NCBI RefSeq assembly: GCF_036226445.1
Contig: NZ_CP108474.1
Location: 5,828,001 to 5,892,000, forward strand
Reading direction: 5' to 3'
Source of the DNA: Streptomyces sp. NBC_01255
Lineage (GTDB): Bacteria > Actinomycetota > Actinomycetes > Streptomycetales > Streptomycetaceae
Length of the DNA: 64,000 bases
Below, piece after piece: positions 54,732 to 63,162 of this stretch; the stretch's first letter is position 1, and every line of letters starts with the position of its first letter. The position numbers and the translations under genes are program-made. The notes under the pieces were generated by a model that was not told the DNA's origin, searched no databases, and saw nothing but the letters and a program-made list of their open reading frames with translations.

Positions 54732-55342
54732 GACGCTTCCTTCTCTGTCGGTCGGTGGAGTGTGCGTCCGTAGGCGAGCAGCAGGAGCTCCTGGGCGGGG
54801 CGGTTCACCACCCGAGCTCCTGTGCCGTACGACCAGTCCAGGTCCGTGGCCCGCAGCGTGACGCCTTCGAGGTCCGCCTTGAAGAAACGGATCGTCTTCG
54901 GGGTGACGGTCTCCAGCAGGATCCGCAGGCGCTTCTCCGGGACCCTGCGTCCGAGGCCGAGCGGGACGGTGATGTCCAGGCCGTGGATCACGTCGTGACC
55001 GAGGGCCGTCTCCAGGCCGCCGACCGGCGGCTTCCACGGGTGATGGGCGTTGTCCCGCAGCGCCGCCGCGAGTTCGCGCGGGGTGAGGGCGGCGGCGTCC
55101 CGGCGGGCGAGGCGGTCGGTCATCCGGTGCAGGTTGCCGCCGGCGCGGACGAGTTCCAGCGCCGTCCTGCCGAACGAGTACCGGAAGCCCATGCTCATGT
55201 GGCCGGCGACCTCCCGCACGCGCCAGCCGCCGCACAGCGACCGCGCGTCCCACTGCTCGTCGGTCAGTCCGTCCAGGACGTCCGCCAGTTCGCGCCGCTC
55301 GGCCGCGATCTCCGCCCGCATCTCCGTCGCCGTGGTCTCCAT
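54728..55342 (-). CDS. Maleylpyruvate isomerase-family mycothiol-dependent enzyme
   Basis: The 204-residue DinB-fold protein begins at ATG 55342 (METTATEMRAEIAAERRELA). The metal-binding DinB/MDMPI pattern is present: WDARSLCGGWRVREVAGHMS with His48, and LGHDVIHGLDITVPLGL with two further histidines. Such enzymes use mycothiol, the actinobacterial thiol, in isomerisation or detoxification. The stop overlaps the MarR start. The gene is divergent from the LysR gene, 71 bp apart. Confidence 0.88.
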   Translation of the reverse strand: METTATEMRAEIAAERRELADVLDGLTDEQWDARSLCGGWRVREVAGHMSMGFRYSFGRTALELVRAGGNLHRMTDRLARRDAAALTPRELAAALRDNAHHPWKPPVGGLETALGHDVIHGLDITVPLGLGRRVPEKRLRILLETVTPKTIRFFKADLEGVTLRATDLDWSYGTGARVVNRPAQELLLLAYGRTLHRPTEKEAS

Positions 55343-55413
55343 GATCACCAGCGTGCCGACGGGGTCGCCAGAAGTCCAAGAGCGGGTTCTTCTCGTCGCT
55401 AGCATTCCTGCTT

Positions 55414-56385
55414 ATGGAGCTTCGCCAGTTGCAGTACTTCCTCGCCGTCGTCGAGGAGGCCAACTTCACCCGGGCCGCCGCCCGGCTCCACCTCGCGCAG
55501 CCGGGGGTGAGCGCCCAGATCCGGCAGCTGGAGCGGGAGCTGGGGCAGCCGCTCCTCGACCGCTCCGGCCGGACCGTGACGACGACCGCCGTCGGCGAGG
55601 CGGTCCTCCCCTTCGCGCGGGCGGCGCTCGCGGCCGTCGAGGGGATGCGGCTGACCGTGGACGAGTTCGCCGGGCTCGTCCGGGGACAGGTCACCGTCGG
55701 ACTCGTGTCGGGCGCCGCCGCCGCGGACGAGTTCGACGTCGCCGCCGCCCTGGCCGACTTCCACGACGACCACCCGCACGTGGAGATCTCCCTCACCGAC
55801 GACACGTCGGAGCGGATGCTCGCCGCTCTGCGCCGCGGCGAACTCGACCTCGCGGTGATCGGCCTCGCCGAGGAGGAGCCCCCGCAGGGCGTCGGCCTCC
55901 AGGTCCTCGTCGACGTGCCCCTGGTCGCCGCCATGGCCCCGGACGACCCGCTTCTCACCGCCCTCGAAGGCCGTACGGCCCTCCCGCTCGCCGCGCTCGC
56001 CGGCCGTCCCCTCATCAGTCTTCCGCGCGGCACCGGCCTGCGCGGCGTCCTTGAGCGCGCCTGTACGCAGGCGGGCTTCCGGCCGCATGTCGCCTTCGAG
56101 GCCGCCGTTCCCCACGTCCTGGCGCGGCTCGCCGCCCGCGGCCTCGGTGTCGCGGTCCTCCCGGATCCCCCGCCCGGGGCGGCGGACGCGCTGGGGCTCC
56201 GTACCCTTCCCCTCACCGAACCGGCCCTCCGCGGCCGGGTCGCCCTCGCCTGGCCGGCGGACGGGCCCGCCGCCCCGGCGGCCGCCGCCCTCCTCGCCCG
56301 TATGCGGAAAGCGTTCCCGGACGTCCGGCCGGACCTCAGGCCCGTGGTCGGCCCGCCCCCGCCGTACGGGAGAATGGGCCCATGA
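55414..56385 (+). CDS. LysR-family transcriptional regulator
   Basis: The 323-residue regulator begins MELRQLQYFLAVVEEANFTR with the LysR winged helix (residues 1-60, AARLHLAQPGVSAQIRQLER). A periplasmic-binding-like effector domain follows (about 90-295). There is no clear ribosome binding site; a -10-like TAGCAT (55400-55405) ends eight bases before the ATG, suggesting a leaderless transcript. It overlaps recO as ATGA. Probably controls the divergent mycothiol isomerase gene. Confidence 0.9.
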   Translation: MELRQLQYFLAVVEEANFTRAAARLHLAQPGVSAQIRQLERELGQPLLDRSGRTVTTTAVGEAVLPFARAALAAVEGMRLTVDEFAGLVRGQVTVGLVSGAAAADEFDVAAALADFHDDHPHVEISLTDDTSERMLAALRRGELDLAVIGLAEEEPPQGVGLQVLVDVPLVAAMAPDDPLLTALEGRTALPLAALAGRPLISLPRGTGLRGVLERACTQAGFRPHVAFEAAVPHVLARLAARGLGVAVLPDPPPGAADALGLRTLPLTEPALRGRVALAWPADGPAAPAAAALLARMRKAFPDVRPDLRPVVGPPPPYGRMGP

Positions 56386-57131
56386 GTCTGTTCCGCGACG
56401 ACGGCATCGTGCTGCGCACCCAGAAGCTGGGTGAAGCGGACCGCATCATCACGCTCCTCACGCGCGGTCACGGTCGCGTACGCGCCGTCGCGCGCGGCGT
56501 GCGGCGGACGAAGTCGAAGTTCGGGGCGCGGCTCGAACCGTTCTCGCACGTGGACGTGCAGTTCTTCGCCCGGGGGAGTGAGCTGGTCGGACGCGGGCTG
56601 CCGCTCTGCACACAGAGCGAGACGATCTCCGCGTACGGCGGCGGGATCGTCACCGACTACGCCCGGTACACCGCCGGCACGGCCATGCTGGAGACGGCGG
56701 AACGGTTCACCGACCACGAGGGCGAACCCGCCGTGCAGCAGTACCTGCTGCTGGTGGGCGGTCTGCGGACGCTCGCGCGCGGTGAGCACGCACCCCACCT
56801 CATCCTCGACGCCTTCCTCCTCCGCTCGCTAGCCGTGAACGGCTACGCGCCCAGCTTCGACGACTGCGCGAAATGCGGACTCCACGGTCCGAACCGGTTC
56901 TTTTCGGTCGGAGCGGGCGGGGTCATATGCGGCGACTGCCGGGTGCCCGGAAGCGTCGTACCCTCTGCGGAGGCCATCGGCCTGCTCAGCGCGCTGCTCA
57001 CCGGCGACTGGGCGACGGCGGACGCGTGCGAGCCGCGTCACGTCAGGGAGGGCAGCGGACTCGTGTCCGCCTATCTGCACTGGCACCTGGAGCGCGGCCT
57101 GCGCTCCCTGCGGTACGTAGAGAAAAGCTAG
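56382..57131 (+). CDS. recO: DNA repair protein RecO
   Basis: The 249-residue mediator protein loads RecA on gapped DNA with RecR. It has an N-terminal OB fold ([20 protein letters not shown]) and a helical C-terminus with a zinc site: [19 protein letters not shown] followed by VICGDC, four cysteines. It is cotranscribed with uppS, whose start is 18 bases downstream, an order shared with other actinobacteria. Confidence 0.95.
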   Translation: MSLFRDDGIVLRTQKLGEADRIITLLTRGHGRVRAVARGVRRTKSKFGARLEPFSHVDVQFFARGSELVGRGLPLCTQSETISAYGGGIVTDYARYTAGTAMLETAERFTDHEGEPAVQQYLLLVGGLRTLARGEHAPHLILDAFLLRSLAVNGYAPSFDDCAKCGLHGPNRFFSVGAGGVICGDCRVPGSVVPSAEAIGLLSALLTGDWATADACEPRHVREGSGLVSAYLHWHLERGLRSLRYVEKS

Positions 57132-57148
57132 GTAGGAGAGACCACGTC

Positions 57149-57973
57149 ATGGCCATCGCACGACTGCTCGGTCGCCAGCGCCGGGAGTACAGCACCCCCG
57201 AGCCGCACCCCTCCGGCGCCCGCCCGCCGAAGCTCCAGTCCGAGCTCGTCCCGGAGCACGTCGCGATCGTCATGGACGGCAACGGCCGCTGGGCCAAGGA
57301 GCGCGGCCTGCCCCGCACCGAGGGGCACAAGGTCGGCGCCGAGCAGGTGCTCGACGTGCTCCAGGGCGCGATCGAGATGGGCGTGGGGTCGATCTCGCTG
57401 TACGCCTTCTCCACCGAGAACTGGAAGCGCTCGCCCGAGGAGGTGCGCTTCCTGATGAACTTCAACCGCGACTTCATCCGCAAGACCCGCGACCAGCTCG
57501 ACGAGCTCGGCATCCGGGTGCGCTGGGTCGGCCGGATGCCCAAGCTGTGGAAGTCGGTGGCCAAGGAGCTCCAGGTCGCGCAGGAGCAGACCAAGGACAA
57601 CACCAAGCTGACGCTGTACTTCTGCATGAACTACGGCGGTCGCGCGGAGCTCACGGACGCGGCACAGGCGATGGGCGAGGACGTGAAGGCGGGTCGGCTG
57701 GACCCGTCGAAGATCACCGAGAAGACCATCCAGAAGTACCTCTACTACCCGGACATGCCGGACGTGGACCTCTTCCTGCGGCCCAGCGGCGAGCAGCGCA
57801 CCTCCAACTACCTGATCTGGCAGAGCGCGTACGCCGAGATGGTCTTCCAGGACGTGCTGTGGCCGGACTTCGACCGCCGCGACCTGTGGCGCGCCTGCGT
57901 CGAGTACGCCTCCCGTGACCGGCGCTTCGGCGGCGTCGACCCGGCCGACCTGGCGGTCCTCGACAAGGCCTGA
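57149..57973 (+). CDS. uppS: Isoprenyl transferase (undecaprenyl/decaprenyl diphosphate synthase)
   Basis: The 274-residue cis-prenyltransferase supplies the polyprenyl lipid carrier for cell wall synthesis. The start ATG 57149 has GGTAGGAGAG upstream. The catalytic segment is [20 protein letters not shown] with Asp43, followed by [19 protein letters not shown] and the C-terminal [16 protein letters not shown], all typical of the family. A long 40-residue basic/Pro N-terminus precedes the fold, as in other Streptomyces orthologues. It is followed by a very strong terminator. Confidence 0.97.
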   Translation: MAIARLLGRQRREYSTPEPHPSGARPPKLQSELVPEHVAIVMDGNGRWAKERGLPRTEGHKVGAEQVLDVLQGAIEMGVGSISLYAFSTENWKRSPEEVRFLMNFNRDFIRKTRDQLDELGIRVRWVGRMPKLWKSVAKELQVAQEQTKDNTKLTLYFCMNYGGRAELTDAAQAMGEDVKAGRLDPSKITEKTIQKYLYYPDMPDVDLFLRPSGEQRTSNYLIWQSAYAEMVFQDVLWPDFDRRDLWRACVEYASRDRRFGGVDPADLAVLDKA

Positions 57974-57990
57974 GCCCGGCACCGTACCGA

Positions 57991-58029
57991 AGGCGCCCGC
58001 CGTCCCCCTTCCGGGGACGGCGGGCGCCT
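57991..58029. terminator. Strong bidirectional terminator between uppS and the M4 protease gene
   Basis: A perfect 17-bp stem (AGGCGCCCGCCGTCCCC / GGGGACGGCGGGCGCCT) with a five-base loop lies between convergent genes, 17 bases from the uppS stop and 15 from the protease stop. Confidence 0.92.
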
Positions 58030-58044
58030 CTCGTGTGCCCGTGA

Positions 58045-60768
58045 TCAGCAGGTGCCGGCGAAGGCCGCCCGGGTCACCACGTCCGTCGAGGCGGCCGTCG
58101 TGTCCAGCCAGGCCGTCCGCTGCCCGTCGCCGAGCGACGGGGCCAGCTGGAAGCCGGAGGAGCAGGAGACCCTGCTGTACACCGGAGTGCCGGCCAGTAC
58201 GTCCGCGACCGGGGCCGTGTACACCTTGCCGATCGTGCCGTTCCAGCCGCCGAGGGCGCTCGACGCGTCGTACGTCGAGTAGGCGAAGTACTCGTCGCTG
58301 ACGGAGAACTGGCCGGAGTACGTCTGGGACGGCTTGCCGATCTTCTTCTTCTGGGTGAGATCGGCCAGTGGTGCCGACCAGAACGCGTCGCTGCGGAAGA
58401 GGAACGACGTCGTCTCGCGCCAGAAGACCCGGTCCTCGGTGATCTGGATGTCCGTGATCTCGCCGAAGATGTACGACTGGATCCGCACGCGCTGCGCGGT
58501 GCCGGCGGCGATGTCGTACACGTTGAGGTGATCGCCGTCGTTGTCCCGCCAGGCCACCTTGCCGTGCTTCATGGTCAGGCGGTCGGCGTTGGTGCCCGTG
58601 GCCGGGGTCAGATTGACCGTGGTGCCGTCGCGGTCCAGGAGCATGACGTCGGACTCGCCGTCCCGCCTGTCGATGTAGACGAGCCGGCCGTCCTCGGTCA
58701 CGGGCTGGAGCTCGTCGCCCGGGCCGTCCACCAGCTTGCGGATCGGGCCCTGGCCCTTCTCCTGCGTGGAGTACACGCCGATGGAGTCCGCGGTGACGCG
58801 GGTGAAGACGATGCGGTCGTCGTCGAGGGACGGGTCGAGGAGGTAGGCGTCCTTCTGGGCCAGCTCACGCTGCGGGTGCTTGCCGAAGCGGCCGACCGTG
58901 ATGCCGAAGCCCGCGCTGCCCGCGCCCCACGCGACGGCGTCGCCGTGGCCGATCGCGTACACGTCGCCGTTGATCTGCGCGGCCTGCTCGTCGATCGCGC
59001 CGGCGTACACCTCGTACGCGGGCAGGACGTCGCCGGCGAGCGTGGTCCCGTCATGGGTGCCGGACGCGCGCTCCCAGCCCTCCTGGATGCCGTGGGCGTC
59101 GAAGGCCCTGGCGATCGCCTCGCGGTCGGCGCGGGAGACCTTGAGCGACTTCGCGGCGAGGGTGACCGCGTTCCGCATGTCCGAGAAGCCGGAGAGCGGG
59201 GTCAGGTAGTTCTGTGCCGCCCGGTAGACGATCCTGTCCGCGAGCGCCGGGTCCAGGGCCTTGCGCATGTCCCACATCGCGCCGGACACCACGGTCGAGT
59301 TGAGGTGCACCCCGCCGTTGTCGATGTCGAGCGAGACCGGGAGGTAGTCCTCGCCCGCGACCCGGCCGTCGTTCATGTCGCGCAGGGCGCACTCGTCCAG
59401 CGGCTTGGTGCCGTTGCAGAGGTACTCGCCGATCAGGCCCGATGTCGGGTCGCTCATGGCGACACCCTTGTCGGCGGTCTCCATGGCGTTGCCGAAGTAG
59501 TCGGAGATCGCCTCGTTGAGGGCGCCGGACTGGTTGAGGTAGACGAGACCCGCGCTGTGCTCGGTGACGCCGTGGGTCATCTCGTGACCGACGACGTCGA
59601 GGCCGACGGAGAGCGGGACGCCGCCCATGTGGCCGTAGACCATCTTGGTGCCGTCCCAGAAGGCGTTGGCGTAGTCCTTGCCGTTGCTGGCGACGTTCAC
59701 GACGGAGTGGATCGTGCCGCCCTTGCCGTCGACGCCGTCACGGCCGAGCCGGTCCTTGAGGTAGTCGTAGACCTTGCTCGCGTTGACGTGGGCGTCGACC
59801 GCGCCGGAGGCGGTCGCCGTACCCGCGAAGCGGTCCGTGGGGGAGGAGACGATCGTCGTGCCCTCGCGGACCGGGCCGTACGCGACGTCCAGATAGCTCT
59901 GCCGGTTCGCGTCGTACGTGACGACCTGGCCGCCGGTCACCGGGAACATCGCCCGCGCCGAGTCGACCAGCGTGTACGAGCCGTCCACCTCCTTGTTGAC
60001 GTCGAGCGGGGTCTCCGTACCGTCGACGCGGACGCCCGTGCCCTTCCCCGGAGCGGCGGAGGCGCCTTCGGCGGCCGTCGCCGCGTCGATGTTGTTGTAC
60101 GAGAGGGCGATTCCGCCGACGTGGGCGTCGACGAAGACCTCCTGGCGCAGCGGCTCGCCGGCCGCCGTCGCACCCGTCACCGTGAAGTGCCAGGCGAGCC
60201 GGCCGCCGTCCGCACCCGGCAGGACCGTCAGGCCGTGACGCTCGGTCGCCGTGCCCTCGGCGGCCGAGAGGCGCGTGTCCAGGGTGAACATCCGCCGCTC
60301 GGCGGTGGCCTCGGCGACCTTCGGGGTGGTGGAGACGGTCAGCTCCGGGTAGAGCGTGCCCGTCGCGGAGGTCACGTGCTGACCGCCGTCGGCCGCCTCC
60401 GTCTGCACCGCGTACTCGGCGCCGAAGACCGGCACGCCGTTCCGCTTCTGCTGGAAACGGACCGAGGACTGGCCGGCGTCGGCGCTCGTCCTGACCGTCG
60501 CGAGCTCGGACTCCGGTACGCGGTACGTGTCCTGGTGGGCCTTCAGGTGTGCGCGGGCCGCCTCGGCCGGGGTGCCCGGGCGGGCGGCGGCACCGTCGAG
60601 GCCCTGGGTCATGCGCGGCGCGACCGTCGCCTCCCGCGTGGCGGCCGGGGTGGGCTCGTTCACCTCCTCGGCCTGCGCCGGAGCGGTCAGCAGCACCGAA
60701 CCGGTGGCCGCCATGACCACACCGGTCGCGAGCATCCGGCGTATCCGTCGGATTCTCTGAGTCCTCAC
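58045..60768 (-). CDS. Secreted M4 metalloprotease with C-terminal beta-propeller-like region
   Basis: The 907-residue protease is read from GTG 60768 behind GGGGAGGG; a longer frame to 60879 lacks a signal. It begins MRTQRIRRIRRMLATGVVMA with a signal peptide ending near AQAEE. An FTP/PepSY propeptide follows (about 45-240). The M4 catalytic domain is at about 275-575, with VGHEMTHGVTEHS (His395, Glu396, His399), GALNEAISDYFGN and NGGVHLNSTVVSGA. The C-terminal 300 residues repeat a [DE]xxLxxxD...RIVF/RLVYIDR-type blade, resembling a TolB-like propeller. The mature enzyme is exported. A LuxR-type regulator gene lies immediately upstream. Confidence 0.9.
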   Translation of the reverse strand: MRTQRIRRIRRMLATGVVMAATGSVLLTAPAQAEEVNEPTPAATREATVAPRMTQGLDGAAARPGTPAEAARAHLKAHQDTYRVPESELATVRTSADAGQSSVRFQQKRNGVPVFGAEYAVQTEAADGGQHVTSATGTLYPELTVSTTPKVAEATAERRMFTLDTRLSAAEGTATERHGLTVLPGADGGRLAWHFTVTGATAAGEPLRQEVFVDAHVGGIALSYNNIDAATAAEGASAAPGKGTGVRVDGTETPLDVNKEVDGSYTLVDSARAMFPVTGGQVVTYDANRQSYLDVAYGPVREGTTIVSSPTDRFAGTATASGAVDAHVNASKVYDYLKDRLGRDGVDGKGGTIHSVVNVASNGKDYANAFWDGTKMVYGHMGGVPLSVGLDVVGHEMTHGVTEHSAGLVYLNQSGALNEAISDYFGNAMETADKGVAMSDPTSGLIGEYLCNGTKPLDECALRDMNDGRVAGEDYLPVSLDIDNGGVHLNSTVVSGAMWDMRKALDPALADRIVYRAAQNYLTPLSGFSDMRNAVTLAAKSLKVSRADREAIARAFDAHGIQEGWERASGTHDGTTLAGDVLPAYEVYAGAIDEQAAQINGDVYAIGHGDAVAWGAGSAGFGITVGRFGKHPQRELAQKDAYLLDPSLDDDRIVFTRVTADSIGVYSTQEKGQGPIRKLVDGPGDELQPVTEDGRLVYIDRRDGESDVMLLDRDGTTVNLTPATGTNADRLTMKHGKVAWRDNDGDHLNVYDIAAGTAQRVRIQSYIFGEITDIQITEDRVFWRETTSFLFRSDAFWSAPLADLTQKKKIGKPSQTYSGQFSVSDEYFAYSTYDASSALGGWNGTIGKVYTAPVADVLAGTPVYSRVSCSSGFQLAPSLGDGQRTAWLDTTAASTDVVTRAAFAGTC

Positions 60769-60791
60769 GAAGCCCTCCCCATCACGCACGT

Positions 60792-60818
60792 TCGCGAGGG
60801 TCGGACGGACCCTCGCGA
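60792..60818 (-). promoter_or_regulatory. Perfect hairpin in the 5' region of the M4 protease gene
   Basis: An 11-bp perfect inverted repeat (TCGCGAGGGTC / GACCCTCGCGA) with a five-base loop ends 24 bases upstream of the protease GTG. It may be an operator, an mRNA structure, or the terminator of the upstream regulator gene. Confidence 0.6.
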
Positions 60819-60912
60819 CTGATGGGGTCGATGGTTCGGTAGGCGGGGTTCCGCTTACAAGGGGTGAGGTGCGGCGCAAAACCGCCCAGGCGTAAAGCCG
60901 CCTCGTTCCGGC

Positions 60913-61953
60913 CTACGGCGCGGGCAGCCAGCCCGACTCCGAAGCGTGCCAGCCGAGTTGGAACCGGGTCGCCGCCCCCACCGACTCCATCAGCTCGTGC
61001 AGCCGTCGCTGCACCGTCCGGTGCCCGATCCCCAACTGGCGGGCGATCGCCGCATCCGTGAGCCCCACGTGCAGCAGCGCCACGATCTGCCGGTCCACCG
61101 GATCGAGCGGCCCCGGCCCGTCGCACTCCGACCCCCGGACGGCCGGGTGCAACTCCCTGCCGAGCGCGAAGTACTGCTCGAACAGCGAGATCAGGGCTGT
61201 GAGCAGACCACTTCGGTGCACCACGAGGGCCACCGGCTCCGTCTCCTCCCGCTCGGGATCCAGCGGCAGCAGCGCCACGTCCTCGTCGACCACCACCAGC
61301 TTGATCGGCAGCGACTCCGTCACCACGATCCGCTGCCCCTCCGACGCCAGGTCGGTGAGCCACCGGGCCGCCCGGGGCTCCTCCAGCCACGCCCGCGCCA
61401 CCACCGACCGCACGACCACACCCCGGCGCATCGACTCGCGTTCGACCTCGTCGACGTTGTCCTCGAAGGTGATCGCGACCGCCCGGTCCATCGTCGGCAC
61501 CAGCGACCGCACCTCGCGCCGCGCCTTCCGCTGCATCTCCACAAGGCGCCGCCGGATCGCCGCCGCCCCCGACAGCACCTCCACCGGCGCCCCGCCCGTC
61601 CGGGACTGCGCCGCCCGGTGCCGCTCGGCCAGCTCGGAGACGAAGTGCTCGACCCGGTGCAGCGCGGACCGGCGCGACTCCAGGAGCGGGCCCAGCGCGA
61701 GGACGGGCGACGCGGCCCGGTACCGTACGCCGTCCTCGTCCCGATCGGCGCTCGCCAGCCCCCGGTCGACCAGGTCCTGCAGCGCGCGGACGACGGCCCC
61801 GGGGTCCGCGCCGGGCTCCGTGACCGACGCCGGGACGCTGCCGGGACGGTCGACGAGCAGCCGGTAGACGGCGTCCTGCTCGGCGTCGAGACCGAGGAGC
61901 GAGAGCAGCGAGGAGTCGGGGGCCGCAGACGGGTCTTCCGTCGTGCTCTCCAT
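60913..61953 (-). CDS. LuxR-type regulator with TrmB-like N-terminal winged helix
   Basis: The 346-residue protein carries two DNA-binding modules: an N-terminal TrmB-like winged helix (about residues 18-85, LGLDAEQDAVYRLLVDRPGS) and a C-terminal LuxR HTH (about 280-338, LDPVDRQIVALLHVGLTDAA, then IARQLGIGHRTVQRRLHELM). Between them lies a PLD-like helper domain. This architecture is common in Streptomyces next to secreted proteases. It is 145 bp upstream of the M4 protease on the same strand and probably activates it. Confidence 0.9.
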   Translation of the reverse strand: MESTTEDPSAAPDSSLLSLLGLDAEQDAVYRLLVDRPGSVPASVTEPGADPGAVVRALQDLVDRGLASADRDEDGVRYRAASPVLALGPLLESRRSALHRVEHFVSELAERHRAAQSRTGGAPVEVLSGAAAIRRRLVEMQRKARREVRSLVPTMDRAVAITFEDNVDEVERESMRRGVVVRSVVARAWLEEPRAARWLTDLASEGQRIVVTESLPIKLVVVDEDVALLPLDPEREETEPVALVVHRSGLLTALISLFEQYFALGRELHPAVRGSECDGPGPLDPVDRQIVALLHVGLTDAAIARQLGIGHRTVQRRLHELMESVGAATRFQLGWHASESGWLPAP

Positions 61954-62052
61954 GTGCTTCCCCCTCCGGCGGCCGACGACGGGGCCAGGGTAAGCGGGAT
62001 GATCGAAAACCGGTACGGGGGGCCTGTTGCCCGTACGGCTACGATCACCGCC

Positions 62053-62598
62053 GTGAACGAAGCGACGGAGAACAGCACTCGGGACGGGTTCGAACTCGTC
62101 TACCCCGCGGTGTTCGCGGACGTGCGCGAGGCCGTACGGATACGGATGCGGGCCCTCTTGTGGTGGCGGCTGCTGCGATGGGCGGCGTGGGGAGCGTTCG
62201 TCCTCACCCTCCTCGCCTCCGGCGTCGTGGTCCTGCTGCCGCCCACGCCGGATCCGGGCACGGCGGTCAAGCTGGTGGCGCTCGGCCTGGTGGCCGTGGT
62301 CGCCGCCGAGCTGGCGCCCTGGCTGACGGCCCGCAGCTTCTTCCTGGCGGTCAGGGCCCAGGGCGAGGCCACGGCCGTCGTCGACGACGACGGGGCGCGC
62401 TGGACCTCCCGGGACACCGACACGACGATCCGGTGGGCGCTGATGCCCCGGTACGTGGAGACGCCCCGGCTCTTCGTCCTGCTCACCGCCAAGAAGTCCG
62501 GCAGCGGCTTCGCGTACCTGCCGAAGCGGGGCCTTGCGGGGCCCGGCGAGGTGGACCGGCTGCGGGCGGTCCTGGACCGGAACATCAGCAAGGTCTGA
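62053..62598 (+). CDS. YcxB-like membrane protein
   Basis: The 181-residue protein has two membrane helices (about residues 42-62 and 70-92). The C-terminal YcxB-type soluble domain contains DGARWTSRDTDTTIRWALMP and KSGSGFAYLPKRGL, ending VLDRNISKV. I chose GTG 62053 because a -10-like TACGAT (62040-62045) ends seven bases before it, giving a leaderless transcript; an in-frame ATG at 61999 adds 18 residues. The function of YcxB proteins is unknown. Confidence 0.82.
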   Translation: MNEATENSTRDGFELVYPAVFADVREAVRIRMRALLWWRLLRWAAWGAFVLTLLASGVVVLLPPTPDPGTAVKLVALGLVAVVAAELAPWLTARSFFLAVRAQGEATAVVDDDGARWTSRDTDTTIRWALMPRYVETPRLFVLLTAKKSGSGFAYLPKRGLAGPGEVDRLRAVLDRNISKV

Positions 62599-62621
62599 GA
62601 CGACGAGGACGGCGAAGACGA

Positions 62622-62663
62622 CGAGCGGGCCCGTACCGAAGGGATTCGGTACGGGCCCGCTCG
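62622..62663. terminator. Bidirectional terminator between the YcxB-like gene and zur
   Basis: A perfect 19-bp stem (CGAGCGGGCCCGTACCGAA and its complement) with a four-base loop lies between convergent genes. It is the longest perfect stem I found in the window. Confidence 0.92.
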
Positions 62664-62679
62664 CGTATCCGTACAGGGG

Positions 62680-63090
62680 CTACTTCATCGCGCACTCCGC
62701 GCACGTGCCGAAGATCTCGACCGTGTGCGCCACGTTCACGAAACCGTGCTCCGAGGCGATCGTCTCGGCCCACTGCTCCACCATCGGGCCCTCCACCTCC
62801 ACGGCCTTGCCGCAGACGCGGCAGACCAGATGGTGGTGGTGGTCGCCGGTCGAGCAGCGGCGGTAGACGGTCTCGCCGTCGCTGGTGCGCAGCGCGTCGA
62901 CCTCGCCCGCGTCCGCGAGGGACTGGAGCGTGCGGTAGACGGTGGTGAGGCCGACCGAGTCGCCGCGGTGCTTGAGCATGTCGTGCAGCTCCTGGGCGCT
63001 GCGGAACTCGTCCACCTCGTTCAGCGCCGCCGACACGGCGGCCCGCTGCTTGGTCGAGCGGCCTCGTACGGGGGGTCCTGCCGTCACCAC
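62680..63090 (-). CDS. zur: Fur-family zinc regulator Zur
   Basis: The 136-residue repressor has a winged helix (about 12-80, SVGLTTVYRTLQSLADAGEV). Metal ligands are the run HHHH at 84-87 and the CxxC pairs Cys90/Cys93 and Cys130/Cys133 of the structural zinc. The neighbouring gene is the zinc transporter permease znuB, and the znu-zur order is the one I know from Streptomyces, so zinc rather than iron is the likely signal. Two GTG codons (63090 and 63087) compete as start, with GGAGG just upstream. Confidence 0.92.
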   Translation of the reverse strand: MVTAGPPVRGRSTKQRAAVSAALNEVDEFRSAQELHDMLKHRGDSVGLTTVYRTLQSLADAGEVDALRTSDGETVYRRCSTGDHHHHLVCRVCGKAVEVEGPMVEQWAETIASEHGFVNVAHTVEIFGTCAECAMK

Positions 63091-63162
63091 GAGGGCCTCC
63101 TTGAGTGCTTGTCTGCCCCCGCCATTCTGCCAGTCCCCCGTGCCGCCGGATTCAGCCGAGGA

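Noticed and set aside
58528..60822. A 764-codon open frame on the plus strand
   Set aside because: It is the antisense shadow of the M4 protease gene; its composition (Val, Gly, Arg, Asp rich, no domains) is typical of such shadows in GC-rich DNA.
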